A stretch of 64,000 nucleotides of DNA from Desulfomonile tiedjei. GTDB lineage: Bacteria; Desulfobacterota; Desulfomonilia; Desulfomonilales; Desulfomonilaceae. Below are positions 1 through 9,398 of the stretch, one piece after another. The stretch lies in NCBI GenBank assembly GCA_016218715.1, contig JACRDG010000040.1, positions 1 to 64,000 on the forward strand. The letters run 5' to 3'. Every line of letters starts with the position of its first letter. Positions within the stretch are counted from its first letter, which is position 1. The translations under genes and the position numbers were made by a program. The notes beneath the pieces were generated by a model. That model ran no database searches. It worked only from the letters and a program-made list of their open reading frames with translations, and was not told where the DNA came from.

Positions 1-1
1 C

Positions 2-3000
2 CAGATCACGGGTGCCCCCGGCCACGCGCAGGCCACCGGAGCAGCAGCGGCGCCAAGCGTCCCCACGAGCTACGACCACGTCTTCAACGAGGACTTGAAC
101 GTGGTCCTCATCTCCAATCAACTGGCTGACGTGCAGACCATCTCCGACGCTGCGGCCGCCAATGCGAAGGTGATCGTGTACGACGCGCAGCACGACAACC
201 TGAGCACCATTAGCGCCCAGCTCCAGGACCTGGTGAACTCCACCGGGCACAAGATCGATAACCTCGCGATCGTGGGGCATGGATCGGCCGGCGTACTCTC
301 CCTGGGCACAGACCAGATCATGTACTCCAGCCTCACCCAGTTTGAGGGGACATTCCAGGCGCTCTCGGCCAGTTTGAGCGAAGACGCGCAGATTCAATTC
401 TACGGCTGCTCTCTGGCCGCTGACGCCTCCGGGAAGGCCCTGGTGGACAGCATTGCGACCTTCAGCTCGGCTGATGTCTTTGCAAGCACTGACACCACCG
501 GCGGGAACGCGCATGACTGGACCCTGGAATACGCGTCGAACTCGACCGTGGCGATGCACACCCTGTTGAACGCGGACGCGCTCGCCGCGGACAACACGCC
601 GCTGGCCGGCGCTTCGGTTCTCAAATACCTTTCCACGGACTCGACGAGCAGTCCCACCAACTACGTGACGATCGGAACCAAGGTCTACTTCGCTGCCGAC
701 GATCAGGCACACGGAAAAGAAATCTGGGTGTATGACACGGTAGCCCGCACGACCAGTTTGTTGTACGACCTCAACGCGACGAACTATTCCAGCATAAACG
801 CAACAAGTATCCAGAGCAACCCTCTGTACTTGACCGTTGTCACCAACCCTGGCGACGGACATCAGGTGTTGTTCTTCTCCGCCACTGATACTGGCATAGT
901 GGCTCAAGCGGGTCAACACGGCCAGGAACTCTGGATGTACGACCCTGCTTCAGGCCAACCCCCTCAGTTGGTCGAGGACATCTACAGCGCCACTCCCAGC
1001 TCGAGCAGCAGTCCCGCTTCACTCGTGGATGTCAATGGCGCCCTGTACTTCACCGCTAACGACGGAACGGGGGTTGCCCTATGGAAGAGCACTGACGGAA
1101 CGGCCGCGAACACCGTAAAGGAGACCAACACACTAGGCCTCACTGCGCCGGCGAACCTGACCAACGTCAACGGGACCCTCTTCTTCACCGGCACTACAAC
1201 GGCCACCGGCACCGAGCTGTTCAAAGTTAATGCCGGCGGCAGTATAGAACTCGTCAAGAATTTCAATGGTACGGCCACTGCAAGCAGTCCCGCTTCGTTA
1301 ACCAACGTCAATGGCACCCTGTACTTAACGGCCAATGATGGAACGGGCGTAGCCCTCTGGATGAGCACCGACGGCACCCCCGCAAACACGACAAAGGTTA
1401 CCAACACACTGGGCCTCACTGCTCCGGCGAACTTGACCAACGTCAATGGGACCCTTATGTTTACCGGGACTACGACGGCCACCGGCACCGAGCTGTTCAA
1501 AGTTAATGCCGGCGGCAGTATAGAACTTGCCAAGGACTTTAATGGTACGGCCACTGCAAGCAGTCCCGCTTCGTTGACCAACGTGAACGGCACCCTGTAC
1601 TTGACGGCCAATGATGGGACGGGGATCGCCCTTTGGAAGAGTACTGACGGCACCCCGGCAAACACCACAAAAGTTGCCAACACCGCTGGCGTGACCGCCT
1701 TCGCGAGTCTGGCCAACATCAACGGCACGCTCTTCTTCGCAGGGACAAGTGCAGCGACAGGCTCGGAGCTTTATAAGGTCGACGCTACCAATGGTGTCAC
1801 CCTCGTGCAGGATATATACAGCGGCACGTCAGCCAGCGGTCCCAGTGCCTTGACGGACATCGGGGGCGGCAAGCTGGTCTTTACGGCCAATGGCTGGTCG
1901 GGAGCCTTCGATGCCGGAGCCACCGGGAACGAGCCCTGGGTATACGATCCGGCAGGCGGGGCGACGCTACTGAAAGACATCATGATCTCCCACCAAGGCC
2001 TGAATGGCGGCGACCCGGCAGCGCCGGTTAACGTCAACGGTACCATTTACTGGATTCAGACGATAGACAGTGTGCACGGGGCCAAGTTGATGAGATACGA
2101 TGGCACCACCACATCGGTTGTTCCCGGCGTCACCCCGGATTCTGGCCGTCCACTGACGAACGTGAATGGGACTCTGTTTTTCAACGGGAATGACGGGGTC
2201 CACGGAAGTGGGCTCATGATCATCGATGCGAACGGCAATCCGCAATTTGTGGCTGCGGGGAATAGCGTTAAGTTGGCCACCGCGGCAGAGAACATTCTCT
2301 ATTATACCACGTGGAGTGACAGCCTGCTGCATCAGAGTAACGGCACAGCAGCAGGAACCATCACGGTCAGCGGCCCTGCCGGATTCTCCATCGGCGGAAT
2401 GACTCCCCAGATGACCAACGTCAATGGAACGATGTATTTCAACGCGTACACCTCGACATCGGGCTGGGAGCTGTTCCAGACTAACGGCAACGGGACGGCC
2501 ACCATGGTCGCGGATATTAACCCAGGATTGGGAGCTGGAAGCAACATACTCAATATGACCAACGTGAACGGCACTCTGTTCTTCTCAGCGCTCACTTCAG
2601 CGAACGGCCAGGAGCTTTATAAGTTTGATCCCACTACAGACACTGCGCCCGTGCTCATAGACATCAGCACCGGTACCGGTTCGAGTAGTCCTTCTAACTT
2701 CATCAATGTGAACAACACGCTGTACTTCACTGCGACTGACGGTACCTCTGGCATCGAGTTGTACACGACCGACGGTCTCACTGCGACCAGGGTCGCAGAC
2801 ATCAACCCGGGCGCTGGGAACAGCAATCCGACGCAATTGACCAATGTGAACGGTACCACCTATTTTGTGGCTACTGATGCAACAGGAAGCGGCCTATGGC
2901 AGACTGACGGCACGACGACCACAAAGGTCACCAACACTCCTGCTCTCACGGGCTTCTCAACCCTGTTCAATGCGAATGGAACCCTCTTGTTCATGGGGTA

Positions 3001-6000
3001 CAACGCCACGACCGGCCAGGAGCTCTACAAGGTCGATCCTACGAACGGGGTAACGCTGGTCCAAGACATTTACACCGGGGCAACGGGTAGCAATCCCTCC
3101 GGCTTCACGCTTCTCGACGGGATCACCTATTTCAAGGCAACAGACGCGACGAGCGGTACGGAGCTGTGGCAGTACAACGGGACGAGCGCCGGGCTGGTTC
3201 AAGACCTCTATCAGGGGCCTTATGCCCACGGCAATCCAACCTACCTGACGGCCGGTAACAACGCGGTGTTCTTCAGAGCAGCAGCCGTCGGCGGGGGCAG
3301 CATCTACGGGGACCAAATATGGAAAGTTGACGGCGCCGGCACCAACGATCTTCCGACCGCCACGAACCTGAGCCAGGCTGTGACAATGGAGGAAGATTCC
3401 GGATCCGTTGGCCTGACGCCCATAGTGGTTGGCGATGCAGACGGTGACACGATCACGGCCACTCTGTCGCTCGGCACTCCTTCCTCTGGTGCTCTCTCTG
3501 TCAGCGGTGGAGCGACCTACAATCCGATTACAGGCTTCTGGAGCATCACTGGTGATGCGACGACAGTGAGCACTGCACTGGCGGCTGTGACGTTCACCCC
3601 GGTTGCAGACTGGAACGGAACGGTCAACATCATCACCCACGTGCAGGATGCCAAGGGTACCAGTCCCATGAATGGACTCGCCACGATCACGGTGACGCCC
3701 GTGAACGATGCAGCCTCAGCCAACGCGGCGTCGGTCGCCCTGAACGAGGACCCGGGGGCTCCTGTTGCGGTGGTATTGAGCGGCAACCCCGGTCCTGCCA
3801 ACGAGCAGGGTCAGATCCTGAGCTATACGCTCGATCTGACCGGCATGAGCGGGAAGCTGTTCAGCGATGCCGGCGGTCTCAACCAGTTGGCACAAGGGGC
3901 CACGGTGACTGCCGGTGCGCAGGGCCAGACTCCGGTGACGGTCTATTACCTCCCTGATGCGGACTACGCGGGTCCGACGAGCTTCTCGTACACCGCCAGC
4001 GACGACGGCGGCACGCCGGTTCAGGGGACGAGCACTCCTGCTGCGGTGACGGTCGGCGTGGCCGCGGTGAACGATGCGCCCGCGCATGTCAACATCCCGG
4101 CAGGGGTGCTGACGACCACCGAGGATGCGGCAGTGGTCTTCTCCACCGCCACCGGGAATGCGATCTCCATTTCCGACGTGGACCTGACCTACGGCACTGC
4201 ATCACAGCCGTATACGGTAACCTTCACCACCGCGAAGACAGGGGTCGGTGACATTAGCTCGGTGCCGTTGTACCTCGGCCAGATCGCGAACACGGGCAAC
4301 GTGTACGTGGCGCCGACGGCAGGGGTGACCATCACGGGGAACAACAGTGCGACGGTAACCCTGAGCGGCACCCTTGCCGACATTAACACAGCCCTGAGCA
4401 CTGGCCTCGAGTTCCGGCCGTACGCGGAAGGGTACGCGTACTCGGGTGCGTCCAACGCCCTCTTGACCATGGTAACGAGCGATAACGGCAACATCTTCGA
4501 CCCGCCCAACGCCGCGACACCGCTGACCGCGACCAGTGCGATCAACGTCACGGTCACCCCGGTCGCGGATGCGCCGGTGAACACTCTCGGCACGTTCAGC
4601 GTCCCCGCGGGGACGACACAGTTGACCTTGTCGCCGAACGGCATCAGTGTGCACGACGGCGACGTGAATGACACCCTGTTCGTGGAAGTCGAGGCTGGGA
4701 CGGGGGTTGCAGGTATCGGTTGGGGTGCGAGAGCGAAGTTTTCGCCCGCCTATGTGTACGTAGGGACGGAGTCGATGCTCAACTCGTTGCTGAACGGGAT
4801 CACGGCGAGCTTCCAGCCCGGTTTCTTCGGCCAGGCGACCGTCCTGGTGACGACTACTGATATCAGCGGTGCTACTACCACCGGCACGGTGACGATCGAC
4901 GTGGCCCCGGGCCAACTGCCGCCGCAGGTCACCACGGGAGCGACCGGATACCAGATCTGGGAGGATGACGCACCTCCGTTGAACCTCGGGAACTGCGTGA
5001 CCGTATCCGATCCGAATGGTGACCCGCTGATCGTCGATCTCGTGGCCCCGGTCGGTTCGGGGTGGAGTTCCTTAAACGCCACGGGTTCGGGCGCCGCGGT
5101 GGTAACAGGCGGTGGGACGACCTCGCTCCACATTACCGGCACCATGGTGGACGTGCAGAACACACTGCTCTCACTTAGTGGAACCTTGAGCCCCAATTTC
5201 AACGGAACCTCGGCCATCAACGTCACCGCGACTGACGGACACAGTCCTGTGGTGAATGCGGTAGTGAATCTTCCCGTCCAACTGGTGAATGATGCGCCGG
5301 TGGCGAATGCGGGGATCGTGGCCACAGGGAACGAGGATGCGGCAATCGCGGTGACCCTGAGCATGACCGACCCGCAGGATGCTGCGTTCGCCGGAGGCCC
5401 GAACTCCCTGCTCTCTGCGAACATCGTGACGGGTCCTGCTCACGGGACCCTGACCCAGGTAGGCCCCAACCCGGGCGACTGGTCGTACACCCCGAACGCA
5501 GACTGGTACGGCACCGACTCTTTCACCTATACGGTGACGGATAACGGCGGCACCGTCTGGGGCGGGCAGAACACCAGCGCAGTGGCGGAGACCGTGACCA
5601 TCAACGTGAACTCTGTGAACGATGCGCCTGCGCCTGTTGCCGGGAGCACCTCAGTTACCCTGGGTGCTTCAGTTCCGGTCACCCTGGCGCTGACCGACCT
5701 AAACGATGCGGCCGGTCCGGGCGGGGCGAACGCCCTCTTGGGTGCGACCATTGTGACGGCTCCTGCCCACGGGACCTTGAGCTTTGTCGGCCCCAACCCG
5801 GGCGACTGGGTGTACACCTCGGACGGGATCTTTACCGGAGTTGACACCTTCACGTACAACGTGCAGGACAACGGAGGCGTCACGAACGGAGGCGTAAACA
5901 CGAGCGTAACGCCTGCAACCTTCAGCATCAACGTGACTGCGGCCCCGAACGTCGCGCCGACTGCGACGAATATGACGCAGCCGCATACGATCCTGGAGGA

Positions 6001-8062
6001 CTCGGGTGCGCTCAACCTCACCGACATCGTGGTGACCGATCCGGATGTCGGTGACACCATCACGGCGACCTTGACCCTCAATCAGCCGGCGGCAGGCTCG
6101 CTTTCCGCCAATAACGGAGCGACGTACAACCCGGTGACGGGGGTGTGGAGCATCAACGGTACCGCGAGCGCAGTGAATCTCGCGCTGGCCAACGCGACCT
6201 TCAGCCCCACGGCCAACTGGAACGGGACCGCTACCATCGCCACCCATGTGGCGGATGCGGCCCTGAGCGGCCCGGCTGACGGTCTGATCACGGTGAACGT
6301 AACGGCGGTCAATGATGCTCCGGTGGCGAACGCAGGCATCGTGGCTGCGGGGAATGAGGACGCCGCCATCGGCGTCACGCTGGGAATGACCGACCCGACC
6401 GATGCAGCCGGTGCGAGCGGGCCGAACAGCCTGTCCGGGGTCACCATCGTGACGGGCCCGGCTCACGGGATCCTGACCCAGGTGGGCCCCGGTCCGGGTG
6501 ACTTCTCGTACACGCCGAACGCGAACTGGTACGGGACCGACAGCTTCACCTACACGGTGACGGATAACGGTGGCGTACTCAACGGCGGCGTGGACACGAG
6601 CTCTCCGGCGACGCTGGTCACCATCGATGTGGCCTCGGTGAACGATGCGCCCGCGGCTCTGCCGGGTAGTACCAGCGTCACTGTGGGTGGTTCGGTTCCC
6701 GTCACCCTGGCGCTGACCGACACGAACGATGCTGCAGGTCCGCCCCCGGGAGGGAATAGCCTGTTGGCCGCCACCATCGTGACCGGTCCGGCCCACGGGA
6801 CCGTGACCTATGTCGGCCCCAACCCGGGCGACTGGGTGTACACCTCGGACGGGATCTTTACCGGCATTGACAGCTTCACGTACAACGTGCAGGACAACGG
6901 AGGCGTACTGAACGGCGGGGCGGACACGAGTGTAGCTCCGGCGACCTTCACCATTAACGTGAACCCTCCGGGGAACACGGTTCCGATCGCGACAAATATG
7001 ACCCAGAATCACACGATCCTGGAAGACTCGGGTCAGCTCAACCTGACGGACATTGTGGTGACCGATCCGGACGCCGGTGACACCGTCACGGCGACCTTAA
7101 CCCTCAATCAGCCGGCGGCAGGCTCGCTCTCCGCCAATAACGGAGCGACGTACAACCCGGTGACGGGGGTGTGGAGCATCAATGGTACGGTGAGCGCGGT
7201 GAATCTTGCTCTGGCCAACGCGACCTTTACCCCCGCGGCCAATTGGAACGGGACTGCCACCGTCACCACCCATGTGGTGGATGCGGCCCTGAGCGGTCCG
7301 GCCGATGGTCTGATCACGGTAGGGGTAACTACGGTGAATGATGCGCCGGTGGCCAACGCGGGGATCGTGGTTTCGGGGAATGAGAATACAGCAATCCCCG
7401 TTACCCTCGGGATGACCGACCCGACCGATGCAGCCGGTCCCAGCGGACCGAACAGCTTGTTGCAGGCCAACATTGTGACCGGTCCGGCACACGGCACGGT
7501 GACCCAGGTGGGCCCGGGTCCGGGCGACTGGTCGTACACCCCCGACCTGAACTGGGCCGGGACCGATACGTTCACCTACACGGTGACGGATAACGGAGGC
7601 ACAACCAACGGCGGCGTGGCCACCAGCGCTCCGCCGACGCTCGTCACGATAAATGTGGCCGCGGGGAATGACGCGCCGGTGAACACCGTGCCGCTCACGG
7701 TTCAGGACGTCAGCCAAGGCCAGTCGTTGATCTTTACCGGCAGCAATGCGATTTCCGTGACTGATGCTGATGCGGGGACAGCAGCAATCCAGATGGATCT
7801 GACCGCGACGCATGGCACCATGACTCTTGGAGGACGGCCTCCCGCCAGCCTGACGATAACCGGAAATGGGACGGCCTCGATCCGGTTGGTAGGATCCCAG
7901 GCTGATATCAACACGGCCCTCAACGGGATGACGTTCTTCGCGGATGGATGGTACTTCGGTCCCGCGACCATCACGGTGGCTACCAATGACCTGGGCCATA
8001 CTCCTCCGCCGGCTACTACCGACACCGATGTGGTCAACATCAACGTGATTCGGTTGAGGTAG
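2..8062 (+). CDS. Giant repetitive surface/secreted protein, 5' end outside window (DUF4347, ELK repeats, cadherin-like repeats)
   Basis: The reading frame is open from base 2, so the gene starts upstream of the window. A TTG at 95 is only the first possible start inside it and lies within the conserved domain. Counting from that TTG, residues ~1-165 match the DUF4347 domain found near the N-terminus of very large bacterial adhesins (motifs VGHGSAG and FYGCSLA). Residues ~185-1085 are repeats with the pattern NVNGTLFF..GTELFK, three of them near-identical in DNA. Residues ~1090-2655 are cadherin-like/tandem-95 domains (NEDxA, FTYTVTDNGG, VNDAP) arranged as a ~341-residue super-repeat. The protein ends abruptly without RTX repeats. 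Such proteins are normally exported by type I secretion and act in adhesion or biofilm formation; no transporter is in view. The next gene lies on the other strand. Confidence 0.88.
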   Translation, partial: QITGAPGHAQATGAAAAPSVPTSYDHVFNEDLNVVLISNQLADVQTISDAAAANAKVIVYDAQHDNLSTISAQLQDLVNSTGHKIDNLAIVGHGSAGVLSLGTDQIMYSSLTQFEGTFQALSASLSEDAQIQFYGCSLAADASGKALVDSIATFSSADVFASTDTTGGNAHDWTLEYASNSTVAMHTLLNADALAADNTPLAGASVLKYLSTDSTSSPTNYVTIGTKVYFAADDQAHGKEIWVYDTVARTTSLLYDLNATNYSSINATSIQSNPLYLTVVTNPGDGHQVLFFSATDTGIVAQAGQHGQELWMYDPASGQPPQLVEDIYSATPSSSSSPASLVDVNGALYFTANDGTGVALWKSTDGTAANTVKETNTLGLTAPANLTNVNGTLFFTGTTTATGTELFKVNAGGSIELVKNFNGTATASSPASLTNVNGTLYLTANDGTGVALWMSTDGTPANTTKVTNTLGLTAPANLTNVNGTLMFTGTTTATGTELFKVNAGGSIELAKDFNGTATASSPASLTNVNGTLYLTANDGTGIALWKSTDGTPANTTKVANTAGVTAFASLANINGTLFFAGTSAATGSELYKVDATNGVTLVQDIYSGTSASGPSALTDIGGGKLVFTANGWSGAFDAGATGNEPWVYDPAGGATLLKDIMISHQGLNGGDPAAPVNVNGTIYWIQTIDSVHGAKLMRYDGTTTSVVPGVTPDSGRPLTNVNGTLFFNGNDGVHGSGLMIIDANGNPQFVAAGNSVKLATAAENILYYTTWSDSLLHQSNGTAAGTITVSGPAGFSIGGMTPQMTNVNGTMYFNAYTSTSGWELFQTNGNGTATMVADINPGLGAGSNILNMTNVNGTLFFSALTSANGQELYKFDPTTDTAPVLIDISTGTGSSSPSNFINVNNTLYFTATDGTSGIELYTTDGLTATRVADINPGAGNSNPTQLTNVNGTTYFVATDATGSGLWQTDGTTTTKVTNTPALTGFSTLFNANGTLLFMGYNATTGQELYKVDPTNGVTLVQDIYTGATGSNPSGFTLLDGITYFKATDATSGTELWQYNGTSAGLVQDLYQGPYAHGNPTYLTAGNNAVFFRAAAVGGGSIYGDQIWKVDGAGTNDLPTATNLSQAVTMEEDSGSVGLTPIVVGDADGDTITATLSLGTPSSGALSVSGGATYNPITGFWSITGDATTVSTALAAVTFTPVADWNGTVNIITHVQDAKGTSPMNGLATITVTPVNDAASANAASVALNEDPGAPVAVVLSGNPGPANEQGQILSYTLDLTGMSGKLFSDAGGLNQLAQGATVTAGAQGQTPVTVYYLPDADYAGPTSFSYTASDDGGTPVQGTSTPAAVTVGVAAVNDAPAHVNIPAGVLTTTEDAAVVFSTATGNAISISDVDLTYGTASQPYTVTFTTAKTGVGDISSVPLYLGQIANTGNVYVAPTAGVTITGNNSATVTLSGTLADINTALSTGLEFRPYAEGYAYSGASNALLTMVTSDNGNIFDPPNAATPLTATSAINVTVTPVADAPVNTLGTFSVPAGTTQLTLSPNGISVHDGDVNDTLFVEVEAGTGVAGIGWGARAKFSPAYVYVGTESMLNSLLNGITASFQPGFFGQATVLVTTTDISGATTTGTVTIDVAPGQLPPQVTTGATGYQIWEDDAPPLNLGNCVTVSDPNGDPLIVDLVAPVGSGWSSLNATGSGAAVVTGGGTTSLHITGTMVDVQNTLLSLSGTLSPNFNGTSAINVTATDGHSPVVNAVVNLPVQLVNDAPVANAGIVATGNEDAAIAVTLSMTDPQDAAFAGGPNSLLSANIVTGPAHGTLTQVGPNPGDWSYTPNADWYGTDSFTYTVTDNGGTVWGGQNTSAVAETVTINVNSVNDAPAPVAGSTSVTLGASVPVTLALTDLNDAAGPGGANALLGATIVTAPAHGTLSFVGPNPGDWVYTSDGIFTGVDTFTYNVQDNGGVTNGGVNTSVTPATFSINVTAAPNVAPTATNMTQPHTILEDSGALNLTDIVVTDPDVGDTITATLTLNQPAAGSLSANNGATYNPVTGVWSINGTASAVNLALANATFSPTANWNGTATIATHVADAALSGPADGLITVNVTAVNDAPVANAGIVAAGNEDAAIGVTLGMTDPTDAAGASGPNSLSGVTIVTGPAHGILTQVGPGPGDFSYTPNANWYGTDSFTYTVTDNGGVLNGGVDTSSPATLVTIDVASVNDAPAALPGSTSVTVGGSVPVTLALTDTNDAAGPPPGGNSLLAATIVTGPAHGTVTYVGPNPGDWVYTSDGIFTGIDSFTYNVQDNGGVLNGGADTSVAPATFTINVNPPGNTVPIATNMTQNHTILEDSGQLNLTDIVVTDPDAGDTVTATLTLNQPAAGSLSANNGATYNPVTGVWSINGTVSAVNLALANATFTPAANWNGTATVTTHVVDAALSGPADGLITVGVTTVNDAPVANAGIVVSGNENTAIPVTLGMTDPTDAAGPSGPNSLLQANIVTGPAHGTVTQVGPGPGDWSYTPDLNWAGTDTFTYTVTDNGGTTNGGVATSAPPTLVTINVAAGNDAPVNTVPLTVQDVSQGQSLIFTGSNAISVTDADAGTAAIQMDLTATHGTMTLGGRPPASLTITGNGTASIRLVGSQADINTALNGMTFFADGWYFGPATITVATNDLGHTPPPATTDTDVVNINVIRLR
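1011..1725 (+). repeat. Intragenic tandem repeat, 276-bp period
   Basis: The string GTCCCGCTTC recurs at 1011, 1287 and 1563, exactly 276 bp (92 codons) apart, and the flanking DNA is nearly identical between the second and third copies. This indicates recent duplication or gene conversion of the ELK-type repeat inside the giant protein gene. Confidence 0.85.
5297..8000 (+). repeat. Intragenic super-repeat, ~1023-bp period
   Basis: The block beginning CCGGTGGCGAA or close variants starts at 5297, 6320 and 7346. Each ~341-residue unit contains three cadherin-like domains in the same order. Copies are highly similar at the protein level but show scattered silent changes, so they are older than the 276-bp array. 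The third copy is incomplete. Confidence 0.8.
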
Positions 8063-8115
8063 ACCGACGGACCGGTACTGCTTCGCCCAGTTCGGAGACT
8101 TCAGCGCTCCGGCAA

Positions 8116-8146
8116 TTGGGAAGGGGAAACCATGTCCCCTTCCCAA
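8116..8146 (+). terminator. Rho-independent terminator of the giant protein gene
   Basis: A perfect 12-bp stem (TTGGGAAGGGGA with TCCCCTTCCCAA) encloses a 7-nt loop and is followed by ACTCTTTT. It lies 54 bp after the stop codon. Confidence 0.88.
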
Positions 8147-8155
8147 ACTCTTTTC

Positions 8156-8201
8156 ATTATGATTCCGGGAGATGGCGCTTGTCCCGGTGCACGGTTACCC
8201 C
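8156..8201 (-). repeat. ~45-nt dispersed intergenic repeat, copy A
   Basis: Read on the minus strand, it runs from GGGGTAACCGTGCACCGG to CGGAATCATAAT. The same ends occur in copies at 13159-13205 (minus), 46543-46586 (plus) and 62145-62188 (plus). The ends are conserved and the centre is variable. Confidence 0.6.
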
Positions 8202-8567
8202 AGGAGCCAGAACGGAATAATCGGCCCATTCCTCTCCTTTCCCTTCCCTATCCTCATCCTCGAGACATTTTGATCTTTTCGCTATCGATCGGGGCTGGTT
8301 TTGCAGGTGACCAATCTACCGTGATCTTGAAAGCTGCTGAAACAGGCTACCTGGAACAGATCTAGAAATGACTGGCTGCATAGGCCTATGTGAACGCCGT
8401 TGGTAATCATACACATGCTGCAGGCTGTTGCCTGTAATTTATCGACAACCGAGACTCCTTTTCCACCAATTCATAGCCGAGGTTGATGCGTCTCCCGAAC
8501 ACAGGAATCGGACAAGAATTCCGGCAACGGCCGCGTGACCTGTGTGGTGCTTCCGTGTCGGCATGCG
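8202..8567. other. Intergenic region, no gene seen
   Basis: Convergent intergenic space between the giant protein gene and the marR-type gene. I find no convincing start site, promoter or RNA structure here. Short open frames in it lack ribosome binding sites. Confidence 0.6.
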
Positions 8568-9038
8568 TCACATATGCGGCTGTTTGTGCCTCGTTTGCTT
8601 CAGGATTTCTCGCAATGTCTCCAGGAGCGCGGACTTTTCTTCATCGGAATATTTCATCAGGTATCTTTTCACATTTCGCTCTTTGAGGTCGGAGATGGCC
8701 TTGAGCACCTGCACTCCTGCAGGAGTGATCCGCAACCTTTTCAAACGGTCATCGTCTGGATGGTTTGTTCGAACAATAAAGCCGTTCCTTTCCAATCTCT
8801 TGGCAATGCCTGTCATGTTGGCGCTTGAAACCAGCATGATTCTGTTCACGTTCTTCATGGTGTTTTGGCCGTCTTGCGAGGCATCCAAGACTCTGAGCAG
8901 GTTGTATTGCGAGAAGGTCAGACCCCATTTGCTGACGAGGGCTGAGGAGTTCTTTTTGAATCCCTCCGCGACCCGTACGATTGCCATCATAACCTTCTCG
9001 TCAATGCTCATATCGCTCTTGTAGACACTATCAGACAC
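8568..9038 (-). CDS. MarR-family transcriptional regulator
   Basis: A winged-helix regulator of 156 residues, typical for MarR proteins. The recognition helix region is around SSANMTGIAKRLERNG, followed by the wing signature HPDDDRLKRLRITPAG. I chose the GTG at 9038 because AAGG sits 9 nt upstream; a longer frame from 9122 would run back through the promoter at 9076-9104. MarR proteins usually repress nearby catabolic or efflux genes and are relieved by aromatic or CoA-type ligands. This one is the distal gene of the co-directional catabolic block, so it is the natural candidate regulator of that block. It has its own promoter and may be transcribed alone. The ligand is unknown. Confidence 0.88.
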   Translation of the reverse strand: MSDSVYKSDMSIDEKVMMAIVRVAEGFKKNSSALVSKWGLTFSQYNLLRVLDASQDGQNTMKNVNRIMLVSSANMTGIAKRLERNGFIVRTNHPDDDRLKRLRITPAGVQVLKAISDLKERNVKRYLMKYSDEEKSALLETLREILKQTRHKQPHM

Positions 9039-9075
9039 GCTGTGCCACCTTCCCCAGTAGAGTGTTTCTCGCTCG

Positions 9076-9104
9076 ATGCTAGAAAGTAAGAGGCGAATTG
9101 TCAA
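9076..9104 (-). promoter_or_regulatory. Sigma-70 promoter of the marR-type gene
   Basis: On the minus strand, TTGACA (9099-9104) and TAGCAT (9076-9081) are separated by exactly 17 bp. The predicted start is ~30 nt before the GTG start codon. The -35 overlaps an AATT...AATT symmetry that could be an autoregulatory operator. Confidence 0.75.
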
Positions 9105-9210
9105 TGAATTAGGCGGCGCCAATCGTAATGCCCAAAGGTATGGCCGACAGCCTGAGGGAGTCCCTCATACCGATCCGCTTTTCAACATGTAATAGTCGAG
9201 AGCGTGCCAA

Positions 9211-9312
9211 GGGCTTTTCCTGGAAGGTCTCCTCCGCTACGAACGGCACAGCCTGACTGCGCTCCGGAGACCTCCCAGGAGCGCCCATTGGCAGTACCAT
9301 TTCTTGAATCGC
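9211..9312. repeat. 102-nt palindromic intergenic element, copy 1
   Basis: The first 76 nt match 29012-29087 at 74 positions, and similarity continues for ~26 nt more. The arms (GGGCTTTTCCTGG and CCAGGAGCGCCC) pair with each other, so the element folds into a long imperfect hairpin. It carries no coding capacity and looks like a REP/MITE-type element. Confidence 0.8.
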
Positions 9313-9398
9313 GAATTGGTATCAGGCCGTCGTGGTGAAACCGTCAGGCAATTTGGCAACTGCAGTGTGCGACAAGCGAATCTCGACCTCGGCAACCG

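Noticed and set aside
982-1728. Minus-strand open frame of 248 codons, repetitive and hydrophobic
   Set aside because: Antisense image of the 276-bp tandem array; no start signal and no domain.
5699-7012. Minus-strand open frame of 437 codons inside the giant protein gene
   Set aside because: It is Arg/Gly/His-rich and repeats exactly because the coding strand repeats; it is an antisense shadow.
5297-8000. Regular repeats as a CRISPR-like array
   Set aside because: The repeats are long, coding and without spacers; they encode cadherin-like domains.
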